Shown in pieces: positions 8,260-16,853 of a stretch of DNA of 46,169 nucleotides. Every line of letters begins with the position of its first letter. Position 1 is the first letter of the stretch. Origin of the DNA: Flavobacteriaceae bacterium. Lineage in GTDB: Bacteria > Bacteroidota > Bacteroidia > Flavobacteriales > Flavobacteriaceae. The notes beneath the pieces are model-generated. The model was not told the origin of the DNA. It did not search any database and was given only the letters and a program-made list of their open reading frames with translations. The stretch spans positions 1 to 46,169 of the forward strand of contig JAQWNN010000010.1 in the NCBI GenBank assembly GCA_029268555.1. The letters run 5' to 3'. A program made the position numbers and the translations under genes.

Positions 8260-9060
8260 TTAATCTTCATTTGAATCTTTGGAATGAAACATGAGATTCA
8301 TTACAACTGCGTGGGGAAAAGTAATAGCTGCCAAAAAAGAAAAGAAAATAGAAAGATATTGTTCTTGAGGAACATCAATATAAAAATAAAATAATGCTAA
8401 TCCTATTAAGGCTATTATCCAATAAAGTAATGCAGATTTAATATACAGAAAAAAGGGACCTCTGACATTATGACTATAGATATAATTAATCTGTGAATTT
8501 AGAGAAGGTATACTATGCCATAATACAAAATACAAACCAAAACCAAAAAGTAAAGTTGCCTTAGAAAATAAAATTGCTAAAACACCTAATAATAGAAATT
8601 CTAATGTAAAATAATACAATTTAATTTTACTCATTATTACGTTAATTGAAAAAACTAAAAAACAAATTATCAAACTGATCAAAAAAAAGTTGTAAGGGAT
8701 TTTAATCGAAGTAATTTGATAAATAATTTCAGATGAAGGGCTATATTGAATTGTAAAAAGGAGAAAAAAAATAATGGCACCATAATTAAAGTAAAAAAGT
8801 AAAGAATTTAGTTTTTTATTAAATCTTCCATTCCAATGTTGCTCTCCAAAGTGATAACAACTTACAAAGACAAAACTGAATAAAGCAATTTTTGGGATAT
8901 AGAAAAAGAATAATATCCCAAGGAGAACAACAACCATATATATAGTTAAAAATTTGAGATAATTTTTTTTTGATTCATTACTGGATTTTTTAGCAATAAT
9001 TTTAAGATCATTTGCTCCATGCAGTATCCCAAAGCTTAAAATTCCGACTGAAGCAATCAA
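8260..9060 (-). CDS. blh: Blh, beta-carotene 15,15'-dioxygenase (retinal synthase); 5' end uncertain
   Basis: A Brp/Blh-family integral membrane enzyme that cleaves beta-carotene into two retinals, the chromophore for the rhodopsin encoded divergently next door. Four histidine motifs expected of the metal centre are visible: ILHGAND, YHFGEQHW, LWHSIPS and FPHAVV, each in or beside a membrane helix. Starting at TTG 9060 gives 266 residues but cuts off the first membrane helix. In the same frame the sequence continues upstream to about 9135 as ISLFFLGISLFAIIFCLFGS with no ATG, GTG or TTG. A one-base shorter A tract at 9119-9128 would connect this helix to a TTG at 9172 and give 303 residues. 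Only the part present under every model is given here. It lies 40-50 bp ahead of ffh. Confidence 0.88.
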   Translation of the reverse strand: MIASVGILSFGILHGANDLKIIAKKSSNESKKNYLKFLTIYMVVVLLGILFFFYIPKIALFSFVFVSCYHFGEQHWNGRFNKKLNSLLFYFNYGAIIFFLLFTIQYSPSSEIIYQITSIKIPYNFFLISLIICFLVFSINVIMSKIKLYYFTLEFLLLGVLAILFSKATLLFGFGLYFVLWHSIPSLNSQINYIYSHNVRGPFFLYIKSALLYWIIALIGLALFYFYIDVPQEQYLSIFFSFLAAITFPHAVVMNLMFHSKDSNED

Positions 9061-9118
9061 ATTTTGAATCCAAATTGATCCAAAAAGACAAAAAATTATA
9101 GCAAATAAACTAATCCCT

Positions 9119-9128
9119 AAAAAAAAAA
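9119..9128. repeat. 10-nt poly-A tract in the 5' region of blh
   Basis: Ten consecutive A on the plus strand (T10 in the blh sense). Upstream in the blh sense, TTG at 9172 opens a frame (MKSLTNSFTAPKYFSF) that runs into this tract and stops just past it at TAG. With nine bases instead of ten it would join the frame of the blh N-terminal helix. This is a natural site for polymerase slippage or a sequencing error. Confidence 0.7.
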
Positions 9129-9217
9129 GAGAAATATTTTGGCGCTGTAAATGAGTTAGTTAGAGATTTCAATCTAAAATATTTTAAATAAAATAGTGAG
9201 TAAGTTCAATCTTTTTT

Positions 9218-9225
9218 TAAATTTA
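9218..9225 (+). promoter_or_regulatory. Weak candidate -7 box TAAATTTA for proteorhodopsin
   Basis: A seven-of-eight match to TAnnTTTG located 30 nt before the ATG at 9256, in a very AT-rich stretch. No TTTG lies 19 nt upstream, so the promoter is uncertain. It is the best candidate I see close to the gene on the plus strand. Confidence 0.25.
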
Positions 9226-9255
9226 TCTAAACAAAAACAAATAATTGATTTAATC

Positions 9256-9975
9256 ATGGAAAAAATTTTAAGCTTAATGACTGTGGTACCAGCAATGGCC
9301 ACTGACGACTACGTAGGTTTTACATTCTTCGTAGGGTGTATGGCGATGATGGCAGCATCAGCGTTCTTCTTTCTCTCGATGAACTCCTTTGATAACAAAT
9401 GGAAAACTTCTATATTAGTTTCGGGACTTATTACGTTTATTGCAGCAGTACATTATTGGTATATGAGAGATTATTGGGCAACCAATATGACTTCTCCTAC
9501 ATTCTTTAGATACGTAGATTGGGTATTAACAGTACCTCTAATGTGTGTAGAATTTTATTTAATTTTAAAGGCAGCAGGTGCTACTAAACAATTGATGTGG
9601 AAATTAATTTTCGCTTCTGTCGTAATGTTAGTGACTGGTTATTTTGGAGAAGCTGTTTACACAAGTCAAGCTCAAGTTTGGGGTCTTGTGTCTGGTATTG
9701 CTTATTTCTATATTGTATATGAAATTTGGTTTGGTGGCGCTTCAAAATTAGCTGCAGCTGCAGGAGGAGCCGTTCAATCAGCCCATAAAACACTTTGTAA
9801 ATTTGTCCTAATTGGTTGGGCTATTTATCCGATTGGATACATGGCTGGTACTGAAGGATGGTATAGTGGTATATTTGGTGGCCTTCAAATGGATGTTATT
9901 TATAATGTTGGAGATGCTATCAACAAAATTGGATTTGGTCTAGTTGTATATAACTTAGCTGTCCAATCGAAATAA
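9256..9975 (+). CDS. Proteorhodopsin, light-driven proton pump
   Basis: A seven-helix retinal protein of 239 residues that pumps protons out of the cell in light. In this numbering the proton acceptor is D88 and its partner T92 (RYVDWVLTVP), the proton donor is E99, and the Schiff-base lysine is K224 in NVGDAINKIGFG. Together these give the DTE signature of an outward proton pump rather than the NDQ sodium or NTQ chloride types. H66 in VHYWYMRDYW matches the proteorhodopsin His that modulates D88. The spectral-tuning site is M96, as in green-absorbing flavobacterial forms; blue forms carry Gln. ATG 9256 is preferred over GTG 9196. The first 15 residues look like a short signal peptide ending AMA. 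It is divergent from blh and followed by a strong terminator. Confidence 0.97.
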   Translation: MEKILSLMTVVPAMATDDYVGFTFFVGCMAMMAASAFFFLSMNSFDNKWKTSILVSGLITFIAAVHYWYMRDYWATNMTSPTFFRYVDWVLTVPLMCVEFYLILKAAGATKQLMWKLIFASVVMLVTGYFGEAVYTSQAQVWGLVSGIAYFYIVYEIWFGGASKLAAAAGGAVQSAHKTLCKFVLIGWAIYPIGYMAGTEGWYSGIFGGLQMDVIYNVGDAINKIGFGLVVYNLAVQSK

Positions 9976-10000
9976 TTGTAACAAATAGTATTTGTTATTA

Positions 10001-10029
10001 AAAATCGCTCTTCGGAGCGATTTTTTTTT
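10001..10029 (+). terminator. Rho-independent terminator after proteorhodopsin
   Basis: A perfect 10-bp stem (AAAATCGCTC / GAGCGATTTT) with a TTCG tetraloop, followed by a run of T to 10029. The AAAA in the left arm gives it some activity for the convergent argS transcript too, whose stop codon lies at 10028-10030. Confidence 0.93.
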
Positions 10030-11803
10030 ACATTCTTTCTGGCATCGAAATGCCCAAAAGATCAGCCCCACTTCTGATAACATTCCCAACTTCATTACAA
10101 AGACTTATTCTAAAAGATTCTAAATCCAAATCTTTCCCTCCTAAAATTGATATATTCTGATAAAAAGAATTAAAGAGCTTAACTAAATCATAGATATAAT
10201 TAGCGATGAGTGCTGGGCTGTATTGTTTAGCGGCTTGTTGTATTGTTTCAGGATAAATTAATAATTGCTTTAAAATATCTTTTTCCTTTGAGCTAAGTGA
10301 TTCAATTTTATGATTTTCATGAGTAACAGCTTTACTTCTTAAAATAGATTGAATTCTGGCATAGGTGTATTGAATAAAAGGTCCAGTATTACCTGCAAAA
10401 TCTATGGAGCTTTTGGGATCAAAAAGAATAGTTTTCTTTGGGTCAACTTTAAGAATGAAATATTTCAAAGCACCCAAACCAATGATTTGAGAAAGTCCTT
10501 TTTTAGCTTCCTTGGACATACCCTCTAATTTACCTAATTCTTTTGATAATAAGGCAGCAGTATCAGTCATTTCATTCATCAAATCATCTGCATCAACTAC
10601 TGTACCCTCCCTACTTTTCATTTTTCCTTGTGGCAGGTCTACCATTCCATAGCTTAAATGATGAAGTGATCCAGCCCATGAAAAACCAAGCTTTTTAAGA
10701 ATTATAAATAATACCTTAAAGTGATAATCTTGTTCATTTCCCACAGTATACACCATACCTTCCATTGTTGGATTGTCCTTAAAACGTTGAAATGCTGTGC
10801 CTAGATCTTGGGTCATATAGACTGCTGTACCGTCAGACCGAATCAAAAGTTTTTCGTCCAAACCCTGTTCTGTGAGGTCTATCCAAACTGAACCGTCTTC
10901 TTTTTTATAAAAAATAGATTGATTTAATCCTTGGTCAATTAATTCTTTTCCTAAAAGGTAGGTTTTGCTTTCGTAATAATTAGAATCAAATGAAACGCCA
11001 AGATTGGAGTAAGTAGTTTTAAAACCATCGTACACCCAATTATTCATTTTCCCCCAGAGATCTAACACTTTATTATCACCGGCCTCCCAAGCCATTAACA
11101 TTGTTTGAGCTTCAATCATTAATGGAGCTTTATCTTTTGCTTTTTCTTCTGACATCCCTTTATTCATCAGAATTTTTATTTCTTTCTTAAGTTCTTGATC
11201 AAAACGAACATAATAGTTTCCAACTAATTTATCACCCTTCAAACCAGTAGATTTGGGCGTTTCTCCTGAACCAAACTTTTTCCAAGCCACCATCGATTTA
11301 CATATATGAATTCCTCGGTCATTAATGATTTGGGTTTTTATTACCTTATTACCACTTGCTTCTATAATCTTTGCAACCGAATAACCTAAAAGATTATTCC
11401 TAATGTGTCCCAAATGAAGAGGCTTATTTGTATTTGGAGAAGAATACTCGATTAGGATTGTTTTATTTGAGTATGGCTTTCTATGCCCATAATATTTTGC
11501 CTTTGAAATTAGATTTAATGCATCAACATAGTAACGGTCTTTAATACTTAGATTTAAAAATCCTTTCACTACGTTAAAATCTGAAACCAATGCAGAACGA
11601 GTTTTAAGAAATTCTCCCATTTGATTCGAAAGCTTAGCAGGATTCGTATTTATAAATTTTAATAATGAGAATGTCACCAAAGTTATATCTCCTTCAAACT
11701 CTTTACGAGTAGATTGAAAATCAAACTGTGAGATGCTAACATCAAATGTTTCTTTAATAAAAGGTGTTAAGATTTCTGAAATTTTTTTAGCTAATGAGTA
11801 CAT
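10028..11803 (-). CDS. argS: Arginyl-tRNA synthetase ArgS
   Basis: Charges tRNA-Arg with arginine using ATP. This class I synthetase has 591 residues. The class signature HIGH appears as HLGH at 130-133 (NKPLHLGHIRNN). The KMSKS loop is replaced by GKMKSREGTVV, as is usual in ArgS. The N-terminal additional domain that recognises the tRNA D-loop (about 1-110) and the C-terminal DALR anticodon-binding domain (final 120 residues, ending ISMPERM) are both complete. A near-consensus -7 box, TATATTTA, lies at 11817-11824, 13 nt before the ATG. Confidence 0.97.
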   Translation of the reverse strand: MYSLAKKISEILTPFIKETFDVSISQFDFQSTRKEFEGDITLVTFSLLKFINTNPAKLSNQMGEFLKTRSALVSDFNVVKGFLNLSIKDRYYVDALNLISKAKYYGHRKPYSNKTILIEYSSPNTNKPLHLGHIRNNLLGYSVAKIIEASGNKVIKTQIINDRGIHICKSMVAWKKFGSGETPKSTGLKGDKLVGNYYVRFDQELKKEIKILMNKGMSEEKAKDKAPLMIEAQTMLMAWEAGDNKVLDLWGKMNNWVYDGFKTTYSNLGVSFDSNYYESKTYLLGKELIDQGLNQSIFYKKEDGSVWIDLTEQGLDEKLLIRSDGTAVYMTQDLGTAFQRFKDNPTMEGMVYTVGNEQDYHFKVLFIILKKLGFSWAGSLHHLSYGMVDLPQGKMKSREGTVVDADDLMNEMTDTAALLSKELGKLEGMSKEAKKGLSQIIGLGALKYFILKVDPKKTILFDPKSSIDFAGNTGPFIQYTYARIQSILRSKAVTHENHKIESLSSKEKDILKQLLIYPETIQQAAKQYSPALIANYIYDLVKLFNSFYQNISILGGKDLDLESFRISLCNEVGNVIRSGADLLGISMPERM

Positions 11804-11945
11804 AGATAACTTTAGGTAAATATAATTATTGTAAACTAAATAAAGTGTGAAAACTGAATGGTTAAACAGAATAAAGGATAATCAAACTACTAAAGTTTCT
11901 TAATCAAGAACAGAGAATAAACAAAACTTCTTAATTGATAAAATG

Positions 11946-11953
11946 TATATTTG
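11946..11953 (+). promoter_or_regulatory. -7 promoter box TATATTTG abutting the small unknown gene
   Basis: An exact TAnnTTTG match ending 6 nt before the ATG at 11960, so transcription should begin at or next to the start codon (leaderless). No good -33 TTTG is seen at 17-23 nt upstream. Confidence 0.5.
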
Positions 11954-11959
11954 TATATT

Positions 11960-12385
11960 ATGCTTTTAAATATTTCTTATAATAATTCGGAAGTAAAACG
12001 ACGGATAGAAAATGCTGTTGGTAAACCATTTTCCCTTCAAAAAAGATGGAAATTAGGAGGAATAGGCTCACCCAAGTTATTAGTAAATAGCTGTTCTATT
12101 GATATCCATAATTTATTGATTCTTGATCAAAATATAAATCATTGTAATGTTGAATTACGACCTCAAGGGATTATTGTTAGATTTAGAAGTCTTTTGGAAA
12201 CCTACGGGCTAATAATTCCTTTTTACAAACTAAATATATATAAAGGTAAAGCGAAGGAATACTCTATATATGTAGATAACTACTTCATAAAAATAATTGC
12301 TGATAAAGACAGTATTCATAAATACTTTAAAAAAGTAGTAAATCAAAAAATTGGAAACACTCCTCCATCTTTTGAAGATCTTTAA
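11960..12385 (+). CDS. Conserved-looking small cytoplasmic protein, function unknown
   Basis: Not recognised as a named family. From the ATG at 11960 it has 141 residues with no signal peptide or membrane segment. It is rich in alternating hydrophobic and polar residues typical of beta strands (for example VELRPQGIIVRF and YSIYVDNYFIKII) followed by a helix (DSIHKYFKKVVNQ). Such an order could fit a PH-like or other small beta-barrel fold, but this is a guess. A TTG at 11951 would add three residues but overlaps the -7 box. The stop overlaps the convergent gltA stop by 4 bp. Confidence 0.7.
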   Translation: MLLNISYNNSEVKRRIENAVGKPFSLQKRWKLGGIGSPKLLVNSCSIDIHNLLILDQNINHCNVELRPQGIIVRFRSLLETYGLIIPFYKLNIYKGKAKEYSIYVDNYFIKIIADKDSIHKYFKKVVNQKIGNTPPSFEDL

Positions 12386-13647
12386 ATGGTTCTAAATTTT
12401 TCCCCAGTATAGATCTGTCTTGGACGTCCAATAGGCTCAATATTTTTTCGCATTTCGGACCATTGTGCTATCCATCCTGGTAATCTTCCAAGAGCAAACA
12501 TAACAGTAAACATTTCAGTTGGTATTCCTAAAGCACGATAAATTATACCAGAATAAAAATCAACATTAGGATATAACTTACGATCTATAAAATAGGAATC
12601 ATTTAATGCCTCCTCTTCTAATTTTTTGGCAATATTTAAAATTGGATCATTAATTTTTAATTCCTTAAGTACATCATTTGCTGCCTTTTTAATTATTCGA
12701 GCTCTTGGATCAAAATTTTTATAAACTCTATGTCCAAATCCCATCAAGCGAAATGGATCATTTTTATCTTTTGCCCTAGACATGAATTTTTTTGTGTCAC
12801 CTCCATCTCTTTTTATTGCAGTTAGCATTTCAATCACTCCTTGATTTGCCCCACCGTGAAGCCTTCCCCAAAGAGCTGAAACACCAGCAGATACCGATGC
12901 AAATAATCCAGCCTCTGATGAACCTACAATCCTTACTGTAGAAGTTGAACAATTTTGTTCATGATCTGCATGTAATATTAGTAACTTGTTTAAGGCATCA
13001 ATTACAATAGGATTTAAAATGTAATCTTGATGTGGGAGCTTAAATAACATGTGCGCTATATTTTCAACATAGGAGAGAGAAATATTTGCATAATTTAAAG
13101 GAAGCCCTTTTACTTTTCTATGAGTCCAAGAAGTCAAAATTGGAAATTTAGCCATTAGCATAATTATAGCTTCGCGCATATCTTCCTCTGAATCTATATT
13201 TACAGTACTAGGATTAAATGCTGTAAGTCCAGATGTCAAAGAAGCTAAAATTCCCATTGGATGCGCTGCCTTCGGAAAACTTTTTAATATTAATTTTAAA
13301 TCCTCATCTACTAAAGAATCTTTTTTAATTTCTTCATTTAAAAGATTTAATTCCTTTTCAGTTGGTAATTCCCCAAAAATTAATAAAAATGCTACTTCCA
13401 AAAAACTTGCTTTTTCACACAAATCTTCAATAGAATAGCCTCTGTGCCGTAAAATTCCTTCCTCACCATTTAGATATGTGATGTTACTTTTACATGAGCC
13501 AGTATTTTTATAACCAGGGTCAAATGTGATGAGACCAGTTTGAGCTCTTAAGCTTTTAATATCAATTCCTTTTTCATTTTCAGACCCTTGAATTAATGGA
13601 AATTCAAATTCTTTATTTTGGTATGTAAGTTTTACAAAGTCACTCAT
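12382..13647 (-). CDS. gltA: Citrate synthase GltA
   Basis: Condenses acetyl-CoA and oxaloacetate to citrate, the entry step of the TCA cycle. The length of 421 residues and the N-terminal beta domain correspond to the hexameric type II enzyme of Gram-negative bacteria. Active-site segments include LILHADHEQNCSTSTVR, with a catalytic His, GFGHRVYKNFDPRA, with a second His, and the C-terminal FYSGIIYRALGIP containing the catalytic Asp in NVDFYSG. It follows eno with a 62-bp gap containing a TATAGTTTG promoter-like string, so it may also be transcribed on its own. Confidence 0.96.
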   Translation of the reverse strand: MSDFVKLTYQNKEFEFPLIQGSENEKGIDIKSLRAQTGLITFDPGYKNTGSCKSNITYLNGEEGILRHRGYSIEDLCEKASFLEVAFLLIFGELPTEKELNLLNEEIKKDSLVDEDLKLILKSFPKAAHPMGILASLTSGLTAFNPSTVNIDSEEDMREAIIMLMAKFPILTSWTHRKVKGLPLNYANISLSYVENIAHMLFKLPHQDYILNPIVIDALNKLLILHADHEQNCSTSTVRIVGSSEAGLFASVSAGVSALWGRLHGGANQGVIEMLTAIKRDGGDTKKFMSRAKDKNDPFRLMGFGHRVYKNFDPRARIIKKAANDVLKELKINDPILNIAKKLEEEALNDSYFIDRKLYPNVDFYSGIIYRALGIPTEMFTVMFALGRLPGWIAQWSEMRKNIEPIGRPRQIYTGEKFRTI

Positions 13648-13709
13648 ATTTATACTTATTTAATTATTTGTCTTTACAAACTATATTTTTATTCTGATTT
13701 GGAGTACAC

Positions 13710-15011
13710 TTAAAAATTAGTATTTTGGTACTTAAATGCCTTTTTCCCAGGAAAATAAGATTGTTTCTCTAAAGCTTCCTCTATACGCAATAACTGATTG
13801 TATTTAGCCATACGATCACTTCTTGAAGCAGAGCCTGTTTTAATTTGACCTGTATTCAATGCTACGGCTAAATCAGCAATAGTATTGTCCTCTGTTTCAC
13901 CTGAACGGTGAGACATTACTGATGTATAGCCTGCATTATGAGCCATGTTAACTGCAGCAATAGTTTCAGATAATGTTCCTATTTGATTTACTTTAATCAA
14001 AATGGAATTTGCAATTCCTTCAGATATTCCTTTATTCAGACGCTTAACATTAGTTACAAAAAGATCGTCTCCCACCAATTGAACTCTATGTCCTGCTTTT
14101 TGTGTTAGTAATTTCCAACCTTCCCAGTCATTTTCATCCATACCATCCTCAATTGAAACAATAGGATACTTTTCACTTAATTCAGATAGGTATGTTGCTT
14201 GTTCTTCTGAACTTCTTTTCAATCCTTTATCTCCTTCAAAAAGTGAGTAATCATAAATCCCATTTTCATAAAATTCAGCGGCTGCACAATCTAATGCAAT
14301 CATCACCTCTTTTTCAGGCTTATAACCTGCATTTTCAATGGCTTTTATAATAGTATCTAATGCATCTTCAGTACCATCTAAATTGGGAGCAAATCCTCCC
14401 TCATCTCCTACTGCAGTACTTAAATTTCTGTTGTGTAATACTTTTTTTAAATGGTGAAAAATTTCAGATCCCATCTGCATTGCTTGAGTAAAAGAAGAAG
14501 CTCCAACAGGCATTACCATAAATTCTTGAAATGCAATAGGTGCGTCAGAATGTGATCCTCCGTTGATAATATTCATCATCGGAACAGGTAATGTTTTTGC
14601 ACTGACTCCTCCAATATACCTATACAATGGAAGTCCCAACTCATTCGCAGCAGCCTTTGATGAAGCTAGTGAAACACCAAGAATTGCATTAGCACCTAAT
14701 TTTGACTTATTTGGAGTACCGTCCAAATCAATCATTGATTGATCAATATTTTCTTGTTCAAAGACAGAGGTACCAATAATTTCTTGAGCAATGATATTAT
14801 TTACATTATCAACAGCTTTTCCTACAGCTTTTCCCATATATGCTGAACCACCGTCTCTCAGCTCAACAGCTTCATGCTCTCCTGTAGATGCACCAGATGG
14901 AACTGCAGCCCTTCCCAAAATACCATTTTCAGTAATTACATCTACTTCTACAGTCGGATTCCCTCTAGAATCAAAAATCTGTCTTGCATGTACATTTATT
15001 ATGATACTCAT
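13710..15011 (-). CDS. eno: Enolase
   Basis: Converts 2-phosphoglycerate to phosphoenolpyruvate in glycolysis. The length of 433 residues is standard. The start reads [25 protein letters not shown] and the signature is [21 protein letters not shown]. Magnesium-binding residues occur in [24 protein letters not shown] and [10 protein letters not shown], and the catalytic lysine in [11 protein letters not shown]. The gene lies 34 bp behind carA, in a Bacteroidota-type order carA-eno-gltA. Confidence 0.98.
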   Translation of the reverse strand: MSIIINVHARQIFDSRGNPTVEVDVITENGILGRAAVPSGASTGEHEAVELRDGGSAYMGKAVGKAVDNVNNIIAQEIIGTSVFEQENIDQSMIDLDGTPNKSKLGANAILGVSLASSKAAANELGLPLYRYIGGVSAKTLPVPMMNIINGGSHSDAPIAFQEFMVMPVGASSFTQAMQMGSEIFHHLKKVLHNRNLSTAVGDEGGFAPNLDGTEDALDTIIKAIENAGYKPEKEVMIALDCAAAEFYENGIYDYSLFEGDKGLKRSSEEQATYLSELSEKYPIVSIEDGMDENDWEGWKLLTQKAGHRVQLVGDDLFVTNVKRLNKGISEGIANSILIKVNQIGTLSETIAAVNMAHNAGYTSVMSHRSGETEDNTIADLAVALNTGQIKTGSASRSDRMAKYNQLLRIEEALEKQSYFPGKKAFKYQNTNF

Positions 15012-15045
15012 TTCGTTTAAATTAAATTTTATTTTTTTTAAAAAA

Positions 15046-16149
15046 TTATTGATTTGATATTATGTTTTTGAACTGATCAAAAAGATATACAGAGTCATTT
15101 GTTCCTGGTCCTGCTTCTGGATGGTATTGAACTGAAAAACATTTTTTACTTTTCATACGCATGCCAGCTAAAGTTTGATCATTCAAATGAATATGGGTGA
15201 TTTCAATATCTGGATGATTTCTTGCAGCTTCAATTTCTACTGCAAATCCATGATTTTGTGAAGTGATTTCACCTTTTCCTGTTAAAATATTTTTTACTGG
15301 ATGGTTAATCCCTCTGTGTCCATTAAACATTTTAAAAGTTGGTATTCCATTTGCTAAAGCGATAATTTGATGCCCCAAACATATCCCAAATAATGGTTTA
15401 TCAGATTCAAGAATTAATTTAGTTACTTTTTGAACCTCCTTAAGTGGTTCAGGATCACCAGGTCCATTTGAAATAAAATAACCATCTGGGTTCCAAGAAT
15501 CCATTGTTTCAAATGAAGTATCGTAGGGAAATACTTTAATGAACATATCCCTAGCTGACATATGCTTTAAAATATTCCTTTTTATTCCTAGATCCAAAGC
15601 TGCAATCTTGAATTTCGCATCAGGATTACCAAAAATATATGGTTCCGCAGTAGAAACTTTTGAAGCCAGTTCTAAGCCTGACATACTTGGAGAATTTTCT
15701 AATTTTTTAATAAGTTCTTTTTCTTTTTCTATCTCAGTAGATATCACAGCATTCATTGCGCCATTTTCACGAATATAATTAACCAAAGCACGGGTATCAA
15801 CATCTGATATAGTTACTAATTTTTGCTTTTCTAAATATTCAAACAGGGACATTTCCGCATCTGGTCTAGAATATGTAAAACTAAAATCTTTACAAATTAA
15901 TCCTGAAATTGAAATTTGATCCCATTGAGATTCACTTTCTAAAAAGCCATAATTCCCAATATGCGTATTAGTGGTTACCATGATTTGCCCAAAATAAGAA
16001 GGGTCAGTAAATATTTCTTGATATCCAGTCATTCCCGTATTGAAACAAATTTCACCAAAAGCTGAACCTTCAATACCAATTGATTTACCGAAAAATTTTG
16101 TCCCATCAGCTAAGAGGACGAAAGCTTTATTTCTATGTTTATATTTCAT
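15046..16149 (-). CDS. carA: Carbamoyl-phosphate synthase small subunit CarA
   Basis: The glutaminase subunit that supplies ammonia to CarB for arginine and pyrimidine synthesis. It has 367 residues with the N-terminal CarA domain ([13 protein letters not shown] through [14 protein letters not shown]) and a class I glutamine amidotransferase domain. The nucleophile cysteine is in FGICLGHQI and the His/Glu pair in [11 protein letters not shown]. carB is not adjacent. A strong terminator separates it from rplQ, so it probably has its own promoter; TATTTTG at 16162-16168 is one base short of the -7 consensus and is a candidate. Confidence 0.96.
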   Translation of the reverse strand: MKYKHRNKAFVLLADGTKFFGKSIGIEGSAFGEICFNTGMTGYQEIFTDPSYFGQIMVTTNTHIGNYGFLESESQWDQISISGLICKDFSFTYSRPDAEMSLFEYLEKQKLVTISDVDTRALVNYIRENGAMNAVISTEIEKEKELIKKLENSPSMSGLELASKVSTAEPYIFGNPDAKFKIAALDLGIKRNILKHMSARDMFIKVFPYDTSFETMDSWNPDGYFISNGPGDPEPLKEVQKVTKLILESDKPLFGICLGHQIIALANGIPTFKMFNGHRGINHPVKNILTGKGEITSQNHGFAVEIEAARNHPDIEITHIHLNDQTLAGMRMKSKKCFSVQYHPEAGPGTNDSVYLFDQFKNIISNQ

Positions 16150-16176
16150 ATTACTTATTTACAAAATAAACCAAAA

Positions 16177-16214
16177 AAAAGGATAAACTAAAACGTTTAT
16201 CCTTTTATATTAAC
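16177..16214 (-). terminator. Rho-independent terminator closing the ribosomal operon
   Basis: A perfect 12-bp stem, AAAAGGATAAAC (16177-16188) and GTTTATCCTTTT (16195-16206), with a 6-nt loop. Read on the minus strand it ends in a run of eight T (down to 16173), right for stopping transcripts that come from rplQ. The plus-strand side has a weaker T-rich tail. Confidence 0.92.
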
Positions 16215-16237
16215 GGGCGTGAAGAAATCAATTCAAT

Positions 16238-16831
16238 TTAAACTTCATCCTTATTTCCAGTTTCTTTTGAATCGTTTTTAGGTCCCTCGGTTTTCTTTTC
16301 AAGTACTGGAGTATTTGAACCTTTTTCGCTTTTTTTATCTGCTTCAGGGGTCGCTATATTTTTGTCTTTTGAAACATTGGCTACTTTCGTATCTACTGAT
16401 GTTTCTGTAGATTTGGATTTACCGCCACGTCGTCTAGACTTTTTATTGATTTTTTGTTCAGTTTTATAAACCTCATTAAAATCTACCAATTCAATCATAG
16501 CCATATCTGCATTGTCTCCTAATCGATTTCCCATCTTGATTATGCGTGTATATCCTCCAGGACGATCACCGACTTTTACGGAAATTTCTCTAAATAATTC
16601 AGAAACTGCCTCTTTATCTCGCAATGATGAAAATACTAAACGCCTATTGTGTGTAGTATCGGTTTTTGATTTTGTGATGATTGGTTCAATAAACCTTTTT
16701 AAAGCTTTAGCTTTTGTTTCAGTAGTATTTATCCTCTTATGCTCAATCAATGAACAAGACATATTGGCAAGCATTGATTTTCTGTGTGCAGTCTTACGAC
16801 CTAAGTGCATTACTTTTTTTCCGTGTCTCAT
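16238..16831 (-). CDS. rplQ: 50S ribosomal protein L17 with long charged C-terminal tail
   Basis: The bL17 core ([12 protein letters not shown] through DFNEVYK, residues 1-125) is normal. It is followed by about 70 residues of low-complexity Lys/Ser/Glu/Thr sequence that Escherichia coli L17 lacks. Its first part ([15 protein letters not shown]) is strongly basic and the last part is mixed and acidic. Tails of this kind are known in Bacteroidota L17; their role is unclear. It is the last gene of the 32-gene translation block and is followed by a strong terminator. Confidence 0.97.
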   Translation of the reverse strand: MRHGKKVMHLGRKTAHRKSMLANMSCSLIEHKRINTTETKAKALKRFIEPIITKSKTDTTHNRRLVFSSLRDKEAVSELFREISVKVGDRPGGYTRIIKMGNRLGDNADMAMIELVDFNEVYKTEQKINKKSRRRGGKSKSTETSVDTKVANVSKDKNIATPEADKKSEKGSNTPVLEKKTEGPKNDSKETGNKDEV

Positions 16832-16853
16832 TTATTTAAATTAAAAATGTAAA

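Noticed and set aside
9584-9793. Minus-strand frame inside proteorhodopsin
   Set aside because: Opposite strand of a strongly conserved gene; no recognisable protein features.
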